DNA of 44,956 nucleotides. It comes from CAG-390 sp003523225. Lineage in GTDB: Bacteria > Bacillota > Clostridia > Oscillospirales > CAG-272. A program made the translations under genes and the position numbers. The number at the start of each line of letters is the position of its first letter. The first letter of the stretch is position 1. The notes beneath the pieces are model-generated. The model did not search any database. It saw only the letters and a program-made list of their open reading frames with translations, and was not told the origin of the DNA. Below, in pieces: positions 33,965 to 43,188 of this stretch. The stretch is taken from positions 1-44,956 of the forward strand of contig CABPZE010000015.1 in NCBI GenBank assembly GCA_902461815.1, given 5' to 3'.

Positions 33965-33991
33965 GGTAATTTACCTCTTTTATTTTTTAAT

Positions 33992-34501
33992 TTATAAATT
34001 GATTGTTTGACGGATAGTAGTGCTGCCCTTTTCAAGAGATGCGCTGCCTGTGCGGCAGATCTCAAGTATGGTGTAATCCCGCATAAGATCAAGAAAATCG
34101 TCTATTCTGCGGGAATCTCCCGTAAGGCGGAAAATTATCGAGTCCTTGGAATAATCCACGGTCTCCGCTCCGAATCCGGCGACCGCCGCCAGTATTTCTT
34201 CACGTGAGGAGGATTCGTTTTTCATTTTGATAAGGAGCAGCTCGCAGCTTACCGAATTATCGGCGGTAAACTCCTTTATCGAGCAGACGTCCGGCAGCTT
34301 ATAAAGCTGATTGACAAGCTGCTGCTTGGCGGCGGTATTCTCGCTGTCAAAGGTAACAGTGATTCTTGAATACTCGTTTGACTCGGTTTCGCTGACTGAG
34401 AGGGCGCTGATATTGAACTGCCTGCGTCTGAACATACTCGTTACACGGTTCAGCACGCCGAACTGGTTGCGTACAAGTACGGCTACGGTAGATTTGTGCA
34501 T
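33992..34501 (-). CDS. ilvN: Acetolactate synthase small (regulatory) subunit
   Basis: 169 residues. An N-terminal ACT domain (VLVRNQFGVLNRVTSMFRRR) for valine feedback is followed by the C-terminal ALS_ss domain (ELLLIKMKNE, AETVDYSKDSIIFRLTG). The ATG at 34501 is taken because AAAGGTGGG lies nine bases upstream; an in-frame GTG at 34510 also exists. It overlaps the ilvB stop region by a few bases, giving tight stoichiometric coupling with the catalytic subunit. Confidence 0.95.
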   Translation of the reverse strand: MHKSTVAVLVRNQFGVLNRVTSMFRRRQFNISALSVSETESNEYSRITVTFDSENTAAKQQLVNQLYKLPDVCSIKEFTADNSVSCELLLIKMKNESSSREEILAAVAGFGAETVDYSKDSIIFRLTGDSRRIDDFLDLMRDYTILEICRTGSASLEKGSTTIRQTINL

Positions 34502-34502
34502 A

Positions 34503-36173
34503 TCAATCACCCACCTTTACAATAATATCGTCCATACTTCCGCCGGGCGGGAGCATGGGAAGAACAAACTCGTCCTTCTCAATGGCGCAGTCTATCACAT
34601 ACGGTCCTTCCGCACTGAAAGCGTTTGCAAGGGCGCGGTCAAGCTCCTCCGGAGTTGACGCCGCCTCGCCGTCCGCCCCGAAAGCCTTTGCAAGCTTTAC
34701 AAAGTCGGTCTTGCGGTTGAGCACAGTATTTGAATAGTGCTTATCAAAAAACAGTGTCTGCCACTGACGCACCATTCCGAGAACGCCGTTGTTCATTATC
34801 AGAATAACCACCGGGACATTGTAGGTAACGGCTGTTGCCAGCTCGTTGAGGCACATTCCGAAGCTGCCGTCGCCGGTGATAAGAACACTGCGCTCCTGTG
34901 TTCCGAACGCCGCGCCTATGGCTGCGCCGAGCCCAAAGCCCATCGTACCGAGCCCGCCGGAGGAAACAAACCGCCGGGGTGTCCTGAAGGACAGATTCTG
35001 TGCCGCCCACATCTGATGCTGACCCACATCGGTGGCGACCGCCGTGTTCTCACCCAGGTATTTGTTGACGGCAAGAATGGCGTTGCGCGGGGTAAGTCCC
35101 TCTCGCCTGTCGAGATATTCTTCCTCCTCGGCGCGGAGGTCGGCGATCTTCTGCTGCCACTCCGGGTGCGCCTTGCTGCTTACAAGCGGCAAAAGACTCT
35201 GGAGTGTCTTTTTAATGTCTCCCCGCAGACCGACGGCGGCGTTTACGGTCTTTGAAAGCTCCGAACCGTCCACATCAATGTGTACTATCTTCGCTCCCCG
35301 TGCAAACTTTGCCCGGTTTCCGGTCACGCGGTCATTGAACCTGACGCCGAGAGATATAATGAGATCGGAATTGTGCATTGCCATTGACGAGGCATAGTGA
35401 CCGTGCATTCCCTGCATTCCGAGGAAACGCGGATGGTCGGTCGGCACTCCCGAAATTCCCATCAGCGAGCAGCCTATCGGAGCGTCGGTCTTTTCGGCAA
35501 GGGCGAGCATTTCCGCCTGTGCGCCTGCCGTAATAAGTCCGCCGCCGAAATAGATAAAGGGTCTCTGCGCTGAATTTATAAGCTCGGCAGCCTCGTTTAT
35601 GCGCACCTCCTTGGCGGCTTTCGGCTCGTCCGCCTTAACAGGATGCTGCTCGGTGTACTGACACTTTGCGATCTGAACATCCTTCGGTATATCAATAAGC
35701 ACAGGTCCCGGTCTTCCGGAGGAGGCAAGCCAGAACGCCTCGCGTACTGTGTCCGCCAGCTGCTCCACCGAACCGACAAAGTAATTGTGCTTGGTTATCG
35801 GCAGGGTAACGCCGGTAATGTCTATCTCCTGAAAGCTGTCAGTGCCTATCTGCGTGGTCGGGACGTTTCCGCAGATCGCCACAAGCGGTATCGAATCAAG
35901 ATACGCGGTCGCGATTCCCGTCACAAGGTTTGTAGCACCCGGTCCTGAGGTCGATATCACGACCCCGACACGTCCGGTCGTACGCGCATATCCGTCAGCG
36001 GCGTGCACAGCACCCTGCTCGTGCGCGGTCAGAATATGATTTATTTCATTCTGATATTTATAAAGGCTGTCGTAAACGTTGAGTATCTGACCGCCGGGAT
36101 AGCCGAAAACGGTGTCCACTCCCTGCTCGATCAGCGCTTTTACAAGTATGTCAGCTCCGGAAAGGATCATCAT
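34503..36173 (-). CDS. ilvB: Acetolactate synthase large (catalytic) subunit
   Basis: 556 residues; ThDP enzyme condensing two pyruvates, or pyruvate with 2-ketobutyrate. Seen are FGYPGGQILNVYDSL, the catalytic glutamate in LTAHEQGAVHAADGYAR, the RFNDRVTGN FAD-region loop and the ThDP motif GDGSFGMCLNELATA ... NNGVLGMVRQWQ. AAGGAG is five bases before the start at 36173 (an adjacent ATG is at 36170). Confidence 0.97.
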   Translation of the reverse strand: MMILSGADILVKALIEQGVDTVFGYPGGQILNVYDSLYKYQNEINHILTAHEQGAVHAADGYARTTGRVGVVISTSGPGATNLVTGIATAYLDSIPLVAICGNVPTTQIGTDSFQEIDITGVTLPITKHNYFVGSVEQLADTVREAFWLASSGRPGPVLIDIPKDVQIAKCQYTEQHPVKADEPKAAKEVRINEAAELINSAQRPFIYFGGGLITAGAQAEMLALAEKTDAPIGCSLMGISGVPTDHPRFLGMQGMHGHYASSMAMHNSDLIISLGVRFNDRVTGNRAKFARGAKIVHIDVDGSELSKTVNAAVGLRGDIKKTLQSLLPLVSSKAHPEWQQKIADLRAEEEEYLDRREGLTPRNAILAVNKYLGENTAVATDVGQHQMWAAQNLSFRTPRRFVSSGGLGTMGFGLGAAIGAAFGTQERSVLITGDGSFGMCLNELATAVTYNVPVVILIMNNGVLGMVRQWQTLFFDKHYSNTVLNRKTDFVKLAKAFGADGEAASTPEELDRALANAFSAEGPYVIDCAIEKDEFVLPMLPPGGSMDDIIVKVGD

Positions 36174-36174
36174 T

Positions 36175-37254
36175 TCACTCCTTCTTCAAGTTTTCAATAA
36201 TAAGTCTTCCGCACTCACGGCATCCGACGCACGTCATGCCGCTGCTCATGATATCCGCCGTGCGATAGCCCTTGTCAAGATACGCTGATACGGCGTTTTC
36301 GATGGCGTCTGCCTCACGTGCCATATCAAAGCTGTAACGCAGCATCATGGCGGCGGAAAGAACAGTGCCTATCGGGTTGGCAACATCCTTGCCCGCGATA
36401 TCCGGCGCTGAGCCGTGTATCGGCTCATACAGTCCGCAGGAGGAAGCGCCGAGGCTTGAGGAAGGTATCATACCGATCGAGCCTGTGATCATGGAAGCCT
36501 CGTCCGAAAGGATGTCTCCGAACATATTCTCGGTCACGATAACGTCAAACTGAGAGGGATCCTTGACTATCTGCATGGCGCAGTTGTCTACAAGCATATC
36601 CGACAGCTCCACGTCGGGATATTCCGCGGCAAGGCGGTGCATCACCTTTTTCCAAAGGCGGCTCGAATCAAGCACGTTGCTCTTTTCAACCGAGCAGAGC
36701 TTTCCTCTTCTCTTCTGCGCCGTTTCAAAGCCTATCCTGCCTATGCGCTCGATCTCCTCCTCGCTGTATGTCAGGACATCAACGGCAGTAAGACTGCCGT
36801 CGATTTTTTCGGTCTTATGTTCACCGAAGTAAATTCCGCCGATCAGCTCGCGAACGATGATAAAGTCGATCCCCTTGTCAACTATCTCCTTGCGAAGTGG
36901 GGACGCATCGGCAAGCTGACTCCATATCCTTGCCGGACGGTTGTTGGAATAGACCCCCATTCCGGCGCGAAGGCGCAGCAGACCTTTTTCGGGGCGCATA
37001 TTTCCGGGAACATCGTTCCACTTGTTTCCGCCCACAGCTCCCAGCAGAACGCTGTCTGATTCCACGCATTTTTTCAGCATATCGGCAGGAAGCGGATCGC
37101 CGTATTTGTCAATGGCACAGCCGCCCATATCCACATCGGTGTAGTTGAATGTGTGTCCGTACAGCTCGGCGATCTTATTGAGTACCAGGATCGCCTGCTC
37201 CACTATCTCCGGACCTATGCCGTCGCCGCGTATTACTGCAATATTTTTAACCAT
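36175..37254 (-). CDS. leuB: 3-isopropylmalate dehydrogenase
   Basis: 359 residues; NAD-dependent oxidative decarboxylation in leucine synthesis. Motifs: IAVIRGDGIGPEIV at the start, LRLRAGMGVYSNNRPAR, FIIVRELIGGIYFGE, VTENMFGDILSDEAS and EPIHGSAPDIAGKDVANP. The start at 37254 follows GGAG; an in-frame GTG at 37263 is less likely. It overlaps leuD by 8 bases. Confidence 0.97.
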   Translation of the reverse strand: MVKNIAVIRGDGIGPEIVEQAILVLNKIAELYGHTFNYTDVDMGGCAIDKYGDPLPADMLKKCVESDSVLLGAVGGNKWNDVPGNMRPEKGLLRLRAGMGVYSNNRPARIWSQLADASPLRKEIVDKGIDFIIVRELIGGIYFGEHKTEKIDGSLTAVDVLTYSEEEIERIGRIGFETAQKRRGKLCSVEKSNVLDSSRLWKKVMHRLAAEYPDVELSDMLVDNCAMQIVKDPSQFDVIVTENMFGDILSDEASMITGSIGMIPSSSLGASSCGLYEPIHGSAPDIAGKDVANPIGTVLSAAMMLRYSFDMAREADAIENAVSAYLDKGYRTADIMSSGMTCVGCRECGRLIIENLKKE

Positions 37255-37744
37255 TCCTCTCACACTCCTTCAGGGATCTGAGCAGACCGCCGCTTTTTAT
37301 GATGTTCTGGATAAACGGCGGAAAGGGCTGAGACTGATATGTTTTGCCCGTGGTGATGTCGGTAATTATTCCGGTATCAAAATCAACGCACACCTCGTCG
37401 TCTGCCTTTATCTCGTCCGCCGCCTGCTCGCATTCCAGTATGGGAAGCCCGATATTTATGGCGTTGCGGTAAAAGATGCGGGCAAAGCTCTTGGCTATAA
37501 CACAGCCTGTGCCGCAGGTCTTTATTACAAGCGGAGCGTGCTCACGCGAGGAGCCGCAGCCGAAATTCCAGCCCGCCACAATAACGTCCCCCGGCTTTAC
37601 GTTTTTCACGAACCCGGCGTCAATATCCTCCATACAGTGCAGAGCTAATTCCTTTGCTTCCGGTGTATTCAGATAACGCGCGGGAATAATAACATCGGTA
37701 TCCACATTATCAGGATACTTAAATACTTTGCCTTGCGTGTTCAT
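37247..37744 (-). CDS. leuD: 3-isopropylmalate dehydratase small subunit
   Basis: 165 residues of the short (HacB-like) type that pairs with the 419-residue LeuC form here. It has the substrate-site motif GWNFGCGSSREHAP and FARIFYRNAINIGLPI. The open frame continues to 37921, but GGAGG nine bases before 37744 and homology fix this start. It immediately follows leuC (2-base gap). Confidence 0.96.
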   Translation of the reverse strand: MNTQGKVFKYPDNVDTDVIIPARYLNTPEAKELALHCMEDIDAGFVKNVKPGDVIVAGWNFGCGSSREHAPLVIKTCGTGCVIAKSFARIFYRNAINIGLPILECEQAADEIKADDEVCVDFDTGIITDITTGKTYQSQPFPPFIQNIIKSGGLLRSLKECERNG

Positions 37745-37746
37745 AT

Positions 37747-39006
37747 TTACGCCTCCTTGGGTTCGGTAATATATCCTGTCAGCGCACTTGCCGCCGCCGT
37801 AAGCGGAGAGGCAAGATACACCTCGCTTTTCACATGTCCCATTCTGCCCACAAAATTGCGGTTGGTGGTTGATATGCAGCGTTCGCCCTCCGCAAGTATT
37901 CCCATATATCCGCCGAGGCACGGACCGCAGGTCGGTGTGGAAACAACTGCTCCGGCGTCAATAAACGCGGTGTAATATCCCCTCTCAACGCATTCCCTCA
38001 GGATCTGCATCGTACCGGGGATGATTATGCAACGTACTCCGTCGGCAACCTTTTTGCCCGCAAGAGTTCTGTATGCAGCCTCCATATCCTCCATTCTGCC
38101 ATTAGTGCAGCTTCCTATCACCACCTGATCTATCTTTATCCCGCCAAGCTCGCTTGCCGGGTGGGTGTTTTCGGGAAGATGCGGACATGCAACGGTGGGA
38201 ACGATGCCCGCAAGGTCAATGTCGATCGTCCTCTCATAGACTGCGTCGGCATCTGCCTCATATACCACCGGTGTGCGCTCGCATCTGCCGCTCATATATT
38301 CGACGGTTTTTTCGTCCACGGGGAAGATCCCGTTTTTCGCACCAGCTTCAATTGCCATGTTGCAGATGCAGAAGCGGTCGTCCATGGAAAGATTTTTCAC
38401 TCCCTCTCCCGTAAACTCCATGCTCCTGTAAAGCGCGCCGTCAACGCCTATCATTCCGATGATCGTGAGGATCACATCCTTGCCGCTGCAATTTGACGGC
38501 AGCTTACCGGTGAGGTTGAATCTTATCGCCGCAGGCACCTTGAACCAAGCCGTTCCGGTCGCCATACCGGCAGCCATATCGGTGCTGCCCACTCCGGTGG
38601 AAAACGCGCCGAGCGCCCCGTAGGTGCAGGTATGGCTGTCCGCTCCGATGATGCAGTCACCGGCGGTAACTACGCCCTGCTCGGGGAGCAGCGCGTGCTC
38701 GATGCCCATTTTTCCGACATCGTAAAAATGGCTCACACAATGCTCACAGGCAAATTCACGGCAGGTTTTTGACTGCTCAGCCGCTTTGATATCCTTGTTC
38801 GGCACAAAGTGGTCAAGCACTATTGCAACTCTGTCCTTGTCAAACACATCACGAAAACCGGCTTTTCTGAACTCATTCACCGCCACGGGGGTGGTAATGT
38901 CATTACCGAGCACGATATCGAGCTTTGCGCTTATAAGCTGACCTGCCGTCACACTTTCAAGTCCTGCGTGCGCGGCAAGTATTTTTTGTGTCATGGTCAT
39001 TCCCAT
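37747..39006 (-). CDS. leuC: 3-isopropylmalate dehydratase large subunit
   Basis: About 419 residues, the bacterial/archaeal short class. 4Fe-4S ligands are visible in IGSCTNGRMED and TPTCGPCLGGYMG; other motifs are FDKDRVAIVLDHF and GADSHTCTYGALGAF. The start is uncertain among several in-frame ATGs: 39006 (MGMTMTQKIL) matches family N-termini and has AAAGG 12 bases upstream; 39000 or 39018 are alternatives. It works with LeuD to isomerise 2- to 3-isopropylmalate. Confidence 0.95.
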   Translation of the reverse strand: MGMTMTQKILAAHAGLESVTAGQLISAKLDIVLGNDITTPVAVNEFRKAGFRDVFDKDRVAIVLDHFVPNKDIKAAEQSKTCREFACEHCVSHFYDVGKMGIEHALLPEQGVVTAGDCIIGADSHTCTYGALGAFSTGVGSTDMAAGMATGTAWFKVPAAIRFNLTGKLPSNCSGKDVILTIIGMIGVDGALYRSMEFTGEGVKNLSMDDRFCICNMAIEAGAKNGIFPVDEKTVEYMSGRCERTPVVYEADADAVYERTIDIDLAGIVPTVACPHLPENTHPASELGGIKIDQVVIGSCTNGRMEDMEAAYRTLAGKKVADGVRCIIIPGTMQILRECVERGYYTAFIDAGAVVSTPTCGPCLGGYMGILAEGERCISTTNRNFVGRMGHVKSEVYLASPLTAAASALTGYITEPKEA

Positions 39007-39107
39007 ATCAATAATCATACCTTTCATAAGGGTGTTTTTGTCTTTTCCGCAAATGCCGGAAAGACCTCGGGAGAACCGATGCAAGCTCCTGTGAGCTGCA
39101 TTTCTCC

Positions 39108-40775
39108 TTATTCAGCTTTTGTCATGTTGTGGAAGGCACTGAGCAGGGCTTTGGTGCTTGCCTTTATGACGTCGGTATCTGTTCCGGCGCCCCAGAACAT
39201 ATCCCCGTTTTCCCGCTCAAGACCGATATAAGACGCCGCAACGCTCTGCGACCCCTGACCCTGCATACTGTGCTGTGTAAACACCTGCAAGGTGTATTTC
39301 TCTCCGGTGTACGCCTTCAGCGCATTGTTGATGGCGCTGAGAGAGCCGTTGCCCTCCGCCTCCATTTCGGTCTCCTTGCCGTCCTGCATGAAGGTTATAT
39401 TTATCTTAACCGCGTCATTTTCGCGCATAAAATCAAAATCGGTCACGGTGATGGCGCAGGAATTATTAAGATAATTGCTGCTGAATATCTCAAGCACGTC
39501 CTCCGCCTTCAGCTCGCGGTGCTCGCGGTCGGAGATATCCTTGCAAAGATAGCTCAGATGCTCGCGCATTTTGGGAGGAAGAATATATCCGTAGGTATGC
39601 TCAAGCAGGTATCCTATCCCGCCCTTGCCCGACTGGGAGTTCACGCGGATGACGTCCGCGTCGTATGTGCGCCCGATATCCTTCGGGTCGATGGGAATAT
39701 ACGGGACGTTCCACTGGTGCATGCCGTTTTTATTTCTGTACTTCATGCCCTTTGCGATCGCGTCCTGATGGCTGCCGGAGAATGCGGCAAACACAAGCGC
39801 TCCGGCATAGGGCGCTCTTTCGTAGACCTGCATCCGGGTACACTTCTCGTACTCCTCCACAAGGTGATTCATATCGGAAAAGTCCAGCTTCGGGTCAACG
39901 CCGTGAGAGTACATATTGAGGGCAAGCGTGATAATATCCACATTTCCGGTCCTCTCGCCGTTTCCGAACAGAGTTCCCTCCACGCGCTCCGCCCCCGCCA
40001 GCAAAGCCAGCTCGGTGTCGGCAACGCCGGTGCCGCGGTCGTTGTGAGGATGAAGCGACAGCGTCACAAACTCGCGGTACTTCAGATTCCGGCTCATATA
40101 TTCGACCTGCGAGGCGTAAACGTGCGGCAGGCTCATCTCCACGGTGACCGGAAGATTTATGATCACATTGTTGTCGGCTGACGGCTCAAGCACATCAAGC
40201 ACCGCATTGCAGACCTCAAGGGCATATTCCGGCTCGGTCCCGGTAAAGGATTCGGGGGAGTATTCAAAACGGAAGTTACCCTCGTACTCGGATGCAAGCC
40301 TTTTAACCAGCTTTGCGCCGTCAACGGCTATCTGCTTGATCTCCTCCTTGGATCTTTTGAACACCTGCTCGCGCTGTACCGCGCTTACCGAGTTGTAAAA
40401 ATGTATTATCGCACTGGGCGCGCCCCGGCAGGCGTCAAACGTCCTGCGGATGATATGCTCACGGCACTGGGTCAGCACCTGCACCGTAACGTCCTGCGGG
40501 ATCATATTGTTATCTATCAGCGTTCTCAGAAACTCATATTCGGTCTCGCTCGCCGCCGGAAAGCCCACTTCAATTTCCTTGAATCCGACTTCCAGTAAGA
40601 CCTTATAATATTCCAGCTTTTCTTCCAGACTCATCGGGATGACAAGACTCTGGTTGCCGTCCCGCATATCAACACTGCACCACACGGGCGGTTTTTCAAT
40701 ATGGTCTTTTTCAACCCATGTGTTATATTCCTTGGATACGGGAAAGTACCCTATCTGGTATTTACTTGCATCCAT
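39108..40775 (-). CDS. leuA: 2-isopropylmalate synthase, long (type 2) form
   Basis: 555 residues. The TIM barrel starts PPVWCSVDMRDGNQSLV (metal Asp, Arg) and contains LSLHPHNDRGTG (metal His-x-His) and EGTLFGNGERTGNVD. The C-terminal 130 residues form the leucine-binding regulatory domain. The type with RDGNQSL and a long N-terminus is that of actinobacteria and yeast, less common in Clostridia than the 510-residue LeuA. The start at 40775 (MDASKYQIGY) has AAAGG about 13 bases upstream; an upstream ATG at 40787 is too near that site. Confidence 0.95.
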   Translation of the reverse strand: MDASKYQIGYFPVSKEYNTWVEKDHIEKPPVWCSVDMRDGNQSLVIPMSLEEKLEYYKVLLEVGFKEIEVGFPAASETEYEFLRTLIDNNMIPQDVTVQVLTQCREHIIRRTFDACRGAPSAIIHFYNSVSAVQREQVFKRSKEEIKQIAVDGAKLVKRLASEYEGNFRFEYSPESFTGTEPEYALEVCNAVLDVLEPSADNNVIINLPVTVEMSLPHVYASQVEYMSRNLKYREFVTLSLHPHNDRGTGVADTELALLAGAERVEGTLFGNGERTGNVDIITLALNMYSHGVDPKLDFSDMNHLVEEYEKCTRMQVYERAPYAGALVFAAFSGSHQDAIAKGMKYRNKNGMHQWNVPYIPIDPKDIGRTYDADVIRVNSQSGKGGIGYLLEHTYGYILPPKMREHLSYLCKDISDREHRELKAEDVLEIFSSNYLNNSCAITVTDFDFMRENDAVKINITFMQDGKETEMEAEGNGSLSAINNALKAYTGEKYTLQVFTQHSMQGQGSQSVAASYIGLERENGDMFWGAGTDTDVIKASTKALLSAFHNMTKAE

Positions 40776-40871
40776 AAAATTCACCATGCCTTTCTGCTTC
40801 CGCTCCTGCCGCCGTACGGTCGGCTTTTTCCTGAATGAGTCGCGCGGAAGCTACCGTGTATTTCGCCGTCA

Positions 40872-41246
40872 CTATTTTTCTGCAATAACTTCTACTTCCA
40901 CCAGCGCGCCCTTGGGCAGAGTTTTTACCGCCACGCAGGAGCGTGCGGGCTTTCCGGTGAAGAAGGTGGCGTACACTTCGTTGAACGCCGCAAAATCCTC
41001 CATATTGCTGAGATAGCACACGGTCTTGACGGCCTTTTCAAGGGATGAACCTGCGGCGGTAAGCACCGCGCTGAGGTTTTTGCAGACTCTCTCGGTCTGC
41101 TCTCTGATATCCTTGCCTACAAGAACTCCGGTTTCGGGATCAAGCGGGATCTGCCCGGATGTAAAAACAAGATTGCCCGTGACTATTGCCTGCGAGTACG
41201 GTCCTATCGCCGCCGGCGCCATATCGGTATGTACTTTGCTGCTCAT
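40872..41246 (-). CDS. ridA: RidA family enamine/imine deaminase
   Basis: 124 residues, typical trimeric RidA. It has GPYSQAI, LVFTSGQIPLDPETG and KPARSCVAVKTLPKGALVEVE, whose arginine binds the substrate carboxylate. RidA hydrolyses reactive 2-aminoacrylate and speeds formation of 2-ketobutyrate from the enamine released by threonine dehydratase, so its place right after ilvA is functionally coherent. The ribosome binding site is AAAAGGAG; the gap to ilvA is 24 bases. Confidence 0.95.
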   Translation of the reverse strand: MSSKVHTDMAPAAIGPYSQAIVTGNLVFTSGQIPLDPETGVLVGKDIREQTERVCKNLSAVLTAAGSSLEKAVKTVCYLSNMEDFAAFNEVYATFFTGKPARSCVAVKTLPKGALVEVEVIAEK

Positions 41247-41270
41247 AGCTTTATTTGCTCCTTTTGAAAA

Positions 41271-42461
41271 TCATATTATTTTGAAGCCCTCGTCACGCAG
41301 CGTCTGCGTAATGAGGTGAACGTGGTCGAAGTCTCTGGTCTCCATCTCAATGCGCAAAAAGCATCCGTTGATGCTTTCGGTGTCGCCCTTTTCGTAATGA
41401 ACGCCGGTCACATTGCCGCCGCAGTCGGCGATAATGCGGGAGATATCCTTAAGCTGCCCCGGCTTATCTATCAGCTCGATAAGCAGGCTTGAGGAGCGTC
41501 CGGACTTCATAAGTCCGCGGGCTATCACGCGGGATAGTATCGTAACGTCGATGTTGCCGCCCGAAACGATGCTTACGACACGTTTGCCCTTGAGGTTGAA
41601 TTTATCGAACATCACGGCTGCCACCGCCGCGGCTCCCGCGCCCTCGGCTATCATCTTCTGCTTTTCGATCAGCGCAAGAATTGCCGAGGCGACCTCGTCG
41701 TCACTGACAAGAGCAATATCGTCCACATACTCGCTTACAAGTCTGAAGGTGTTCTCTCCCGGCTGCTTTACGGCAATGCCGTCCGCTATTGTATGTACCG
41801 TGGGCAGACATTCGATCTTTCCGTCCCTTACCGAATTGTACATACTGGGCGCTCCGCTCATCTGCACGCCGTACACCTTGACCGAGGGTCTTATCTGCTT
41901 TGCGGTGTAGGCGATACCGGAGATCAGCCCTCCGCCGCCAACCGGAACAACAATGGCGTCGATATCGTCAAGGTCGTTAAGCACCTCAAGTGCAATGGTA
42001 CCCTGACCGGCAATGACATTTTCATCGTCAAAGGGATGAACAAAGGTATACCCTTCGCTTTCCTTAAGCTCCAGCGCCTTTTTATATGCGTCATCATAAC
42101 AGCCCTCGACAAGGCAGACCTCCGCGCCGAAGCCCTTTGTGGCTTCCACTTTTGAGATAGGGGCGCTGTCAGGCAGACAGATCAGTGATTTTATCCCGTT
42201 TTTTGACGCCGCCAGCGCAACTCCCTGCGCGTGATTCCCGGCGGAACAGGCGATAACGCCTCTGGCTTTTTCCTCCTCCGACAGCATTGCTATCTTGTAC
42301 GCCGAACCGCGGACCTTGAAGGAACCGGTGATCTGAAGGTTTTCGGGCTTCAGATACAGCTCGCATTCCGGAGCGATTCCGTAAGCGCGAACCAAGTCAG
42401 TCTCGCGGATGATGCTTTTAAGCACCGATTGCGCGTTGAATACCTTGTCAAGTGTCAGCAT
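41271..42461 (-). CDS. ilvA: Threonine dehydratase with single C-terminal ACT domain
   Basis: 396 residues; PLP enzyme turning threonine into 2-ketobutyrate, the first step to isoleucine. The PLP lysine lies in ITGSFKVRGSAYK; other motifs are SAGNHAQGVA, VPVGGGGLISG and the SGGNID phosphate site. An ACT domain (about 325-396: SLLIELIDKPGQLKDISRII) likely senses an amino acid. E. coli biosynthetic IlvA has two regulatory domains (about 514 residues); this shorter type is common in Firmicutes. First gene of the operon behind the T-box; the ribosome binding site is AGGAGA. Confidence 0.96.
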   Translation of the reverse strand: MLTLDKVFNAQSVLKSIIRETDLVRAYGIAPECELYLKPENLQITGSFKVRGSAYKIAMLSEEEKARGVIACSAGNHAQGVALAASKNGIKSLICLPDSAPISKVEATKGFGAEVCLVEGCYDDAYKKALELKESEGYTFVHPFDDENVIAGQGTIALEVLNDLDDIDAIVVPVGGGGLISGIAYTAKQIRPSVKVYGVQMSGAPSMYNSVRDGKIECLPTVHTIADGIAVKQPGENTFRLVSEYVDDIALVSDDEVASAILALIEKQKMIAEGAGAAAVAAVMFDKFNLKGKRVVSIVSGGNIDVTILSRVIARGLMKSGRSSSLLIELIDKPGQLKDISRIIADCGGNVTGVHYEKGDTESINGCFLRIEMETRDFDHVHLITQTLRDEGFKII

Positions 42462-42522
42462 GAAAATTAAATCTCCTGTTAATGAATGTATTATTTCTTA
42501 TATTATCTTTATCAAGCGGAAG

Positions 42523-42563
42523 AAAAAGCCCGTCCCAAAAGCCAACTCAGCTTTGAGACGGGC
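42523..42563 (-). terminator. T-box terminator
   Basis: GCCCGTC (42557-42563 in complement) pairs with GACGGGC (42528-42534 in complement), extended by CAAAGC/GCTTTTG, then TTTTT (42523-42527). It lies 20 bases past the T-box sequence, so it is the off-state hairpin. Confidence 0.9.
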
Positions 42564-42997
42564 GTAAGATTTCGCTTGCACTCGCGGTACCACTCAAATT
42601 GCGGACAGTTATCCGCCACCTCTTCGAAGTCTAACAGCTTCTATGCATTCACGCAGCATTCACGGGAAGCGCCTACCTGGTCTTAAGCCCTTGGGACTTC
42701 CGGCTCGGAAGTGATGGAAATTCTGCTTTGTTTTATCGGGATCACACCGTCCCCGACTCTCTTGAAAACACCCGGCAGATTTCTTCTTCGTCACAGCCTT
42801 TGTAAATTCGAAGTCTATCAACCTCTATGCACTGACGCAGCATTCTCGGGTCGCCCTACGTGCGCTTTCGCGTCTCAGGCTTCCGGCTCGGAAGTGAGAG
42901 GTGAGGATATATCATACCGATTCGCACCAACCACCGGTTCTCTGAAATGCTTTTACCCTGCCATTCTTCGTCATAGCCTTTAGCAGTATTCGATTTG
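42523..42997 (-). promoter_or_regulatory. T-box leader of the ilv-leu operon with duplicated stem I (Leu and Ile specifiers)
   Basis: The T-box sequence TGAGTGGTACCGCG (42583-42596) precedes a terminator, giving tRNA-controlled antitermination. Upstream, a module of about 183 bases occurs twice. Each copy starts AAAGGCTRTGACGAAG (42966-42981 and 42786-42801), has a stem I apical part with AGAGA...GGTG, and then an identical 18-base segment ACTTCCGAGCC... (complement of 42880-42897-ish and 42697-42714). The triplet just before ACTTCC is CTC (42896-42898) in the first copy and ATC (42713-42715) in the second. Only the second is followed by an antiterminator. By alignment the leader would read uncharged tRNA-Leu(GAG) and tRNA-Ile(GAU). 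The specifier assignment follows standard T-box layout and is not tested. Confidence 0.8.
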
Positions 42998-43003
42998 ACA
43001 ATT

Positions 43004-43032
43004 ATTATATCACTGCATGGGTGTTATGTCAA
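43004..43032 (-). promoter_or_regulatory. Promoter of the ilv-leu operon
   Basis: TTGACA (43027-43032) and TATAAT (43004-43009) are 17 bases apart on the minus strand, with TGA ahead of the -10. The predicted transcription start is near 42997, giving a leader of about 535 bases. Confidence 0.85.
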
Positions 43033-43111
43033 GTGTTTTTTGAAAAACAATTTATTCTTTTTTGCGGTGTAGGCACCTGCCGCACGGATGCCGGAAGATA
43101 TGTGCGCACTA

Positions 43112-43140
43112 TTGATATAGTAATCAAAAAGTGATATAAT
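43112..43140 (+). promoter_or_regulatory. Promoter of the EamA transporter gene
   Basis: TTGATA (43112-43117) and TATAAT (43135-43140), 17-base spacing, extended -10 TGA. It is divergent from the ilv-leu promoter. Confidence 0.8.
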
Positions 43141-43188
43141 CAAAGCGACATCCCGGCAGCGCCGGAAAAAGGAAGATCAAAGATCAAT

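Noticed and set aside
37745..37921. Longer leuD reading frame
   Set aside because: The extra 59 residues lie inside leuC in another frame and do not resemble LeuD; GGAGG supports the start at 37744.
39129..40181. 350-residue plus-strand frame opposite leuA
   Set aside because: leuA is unmistakable on the other strand; this frame has no start signal.
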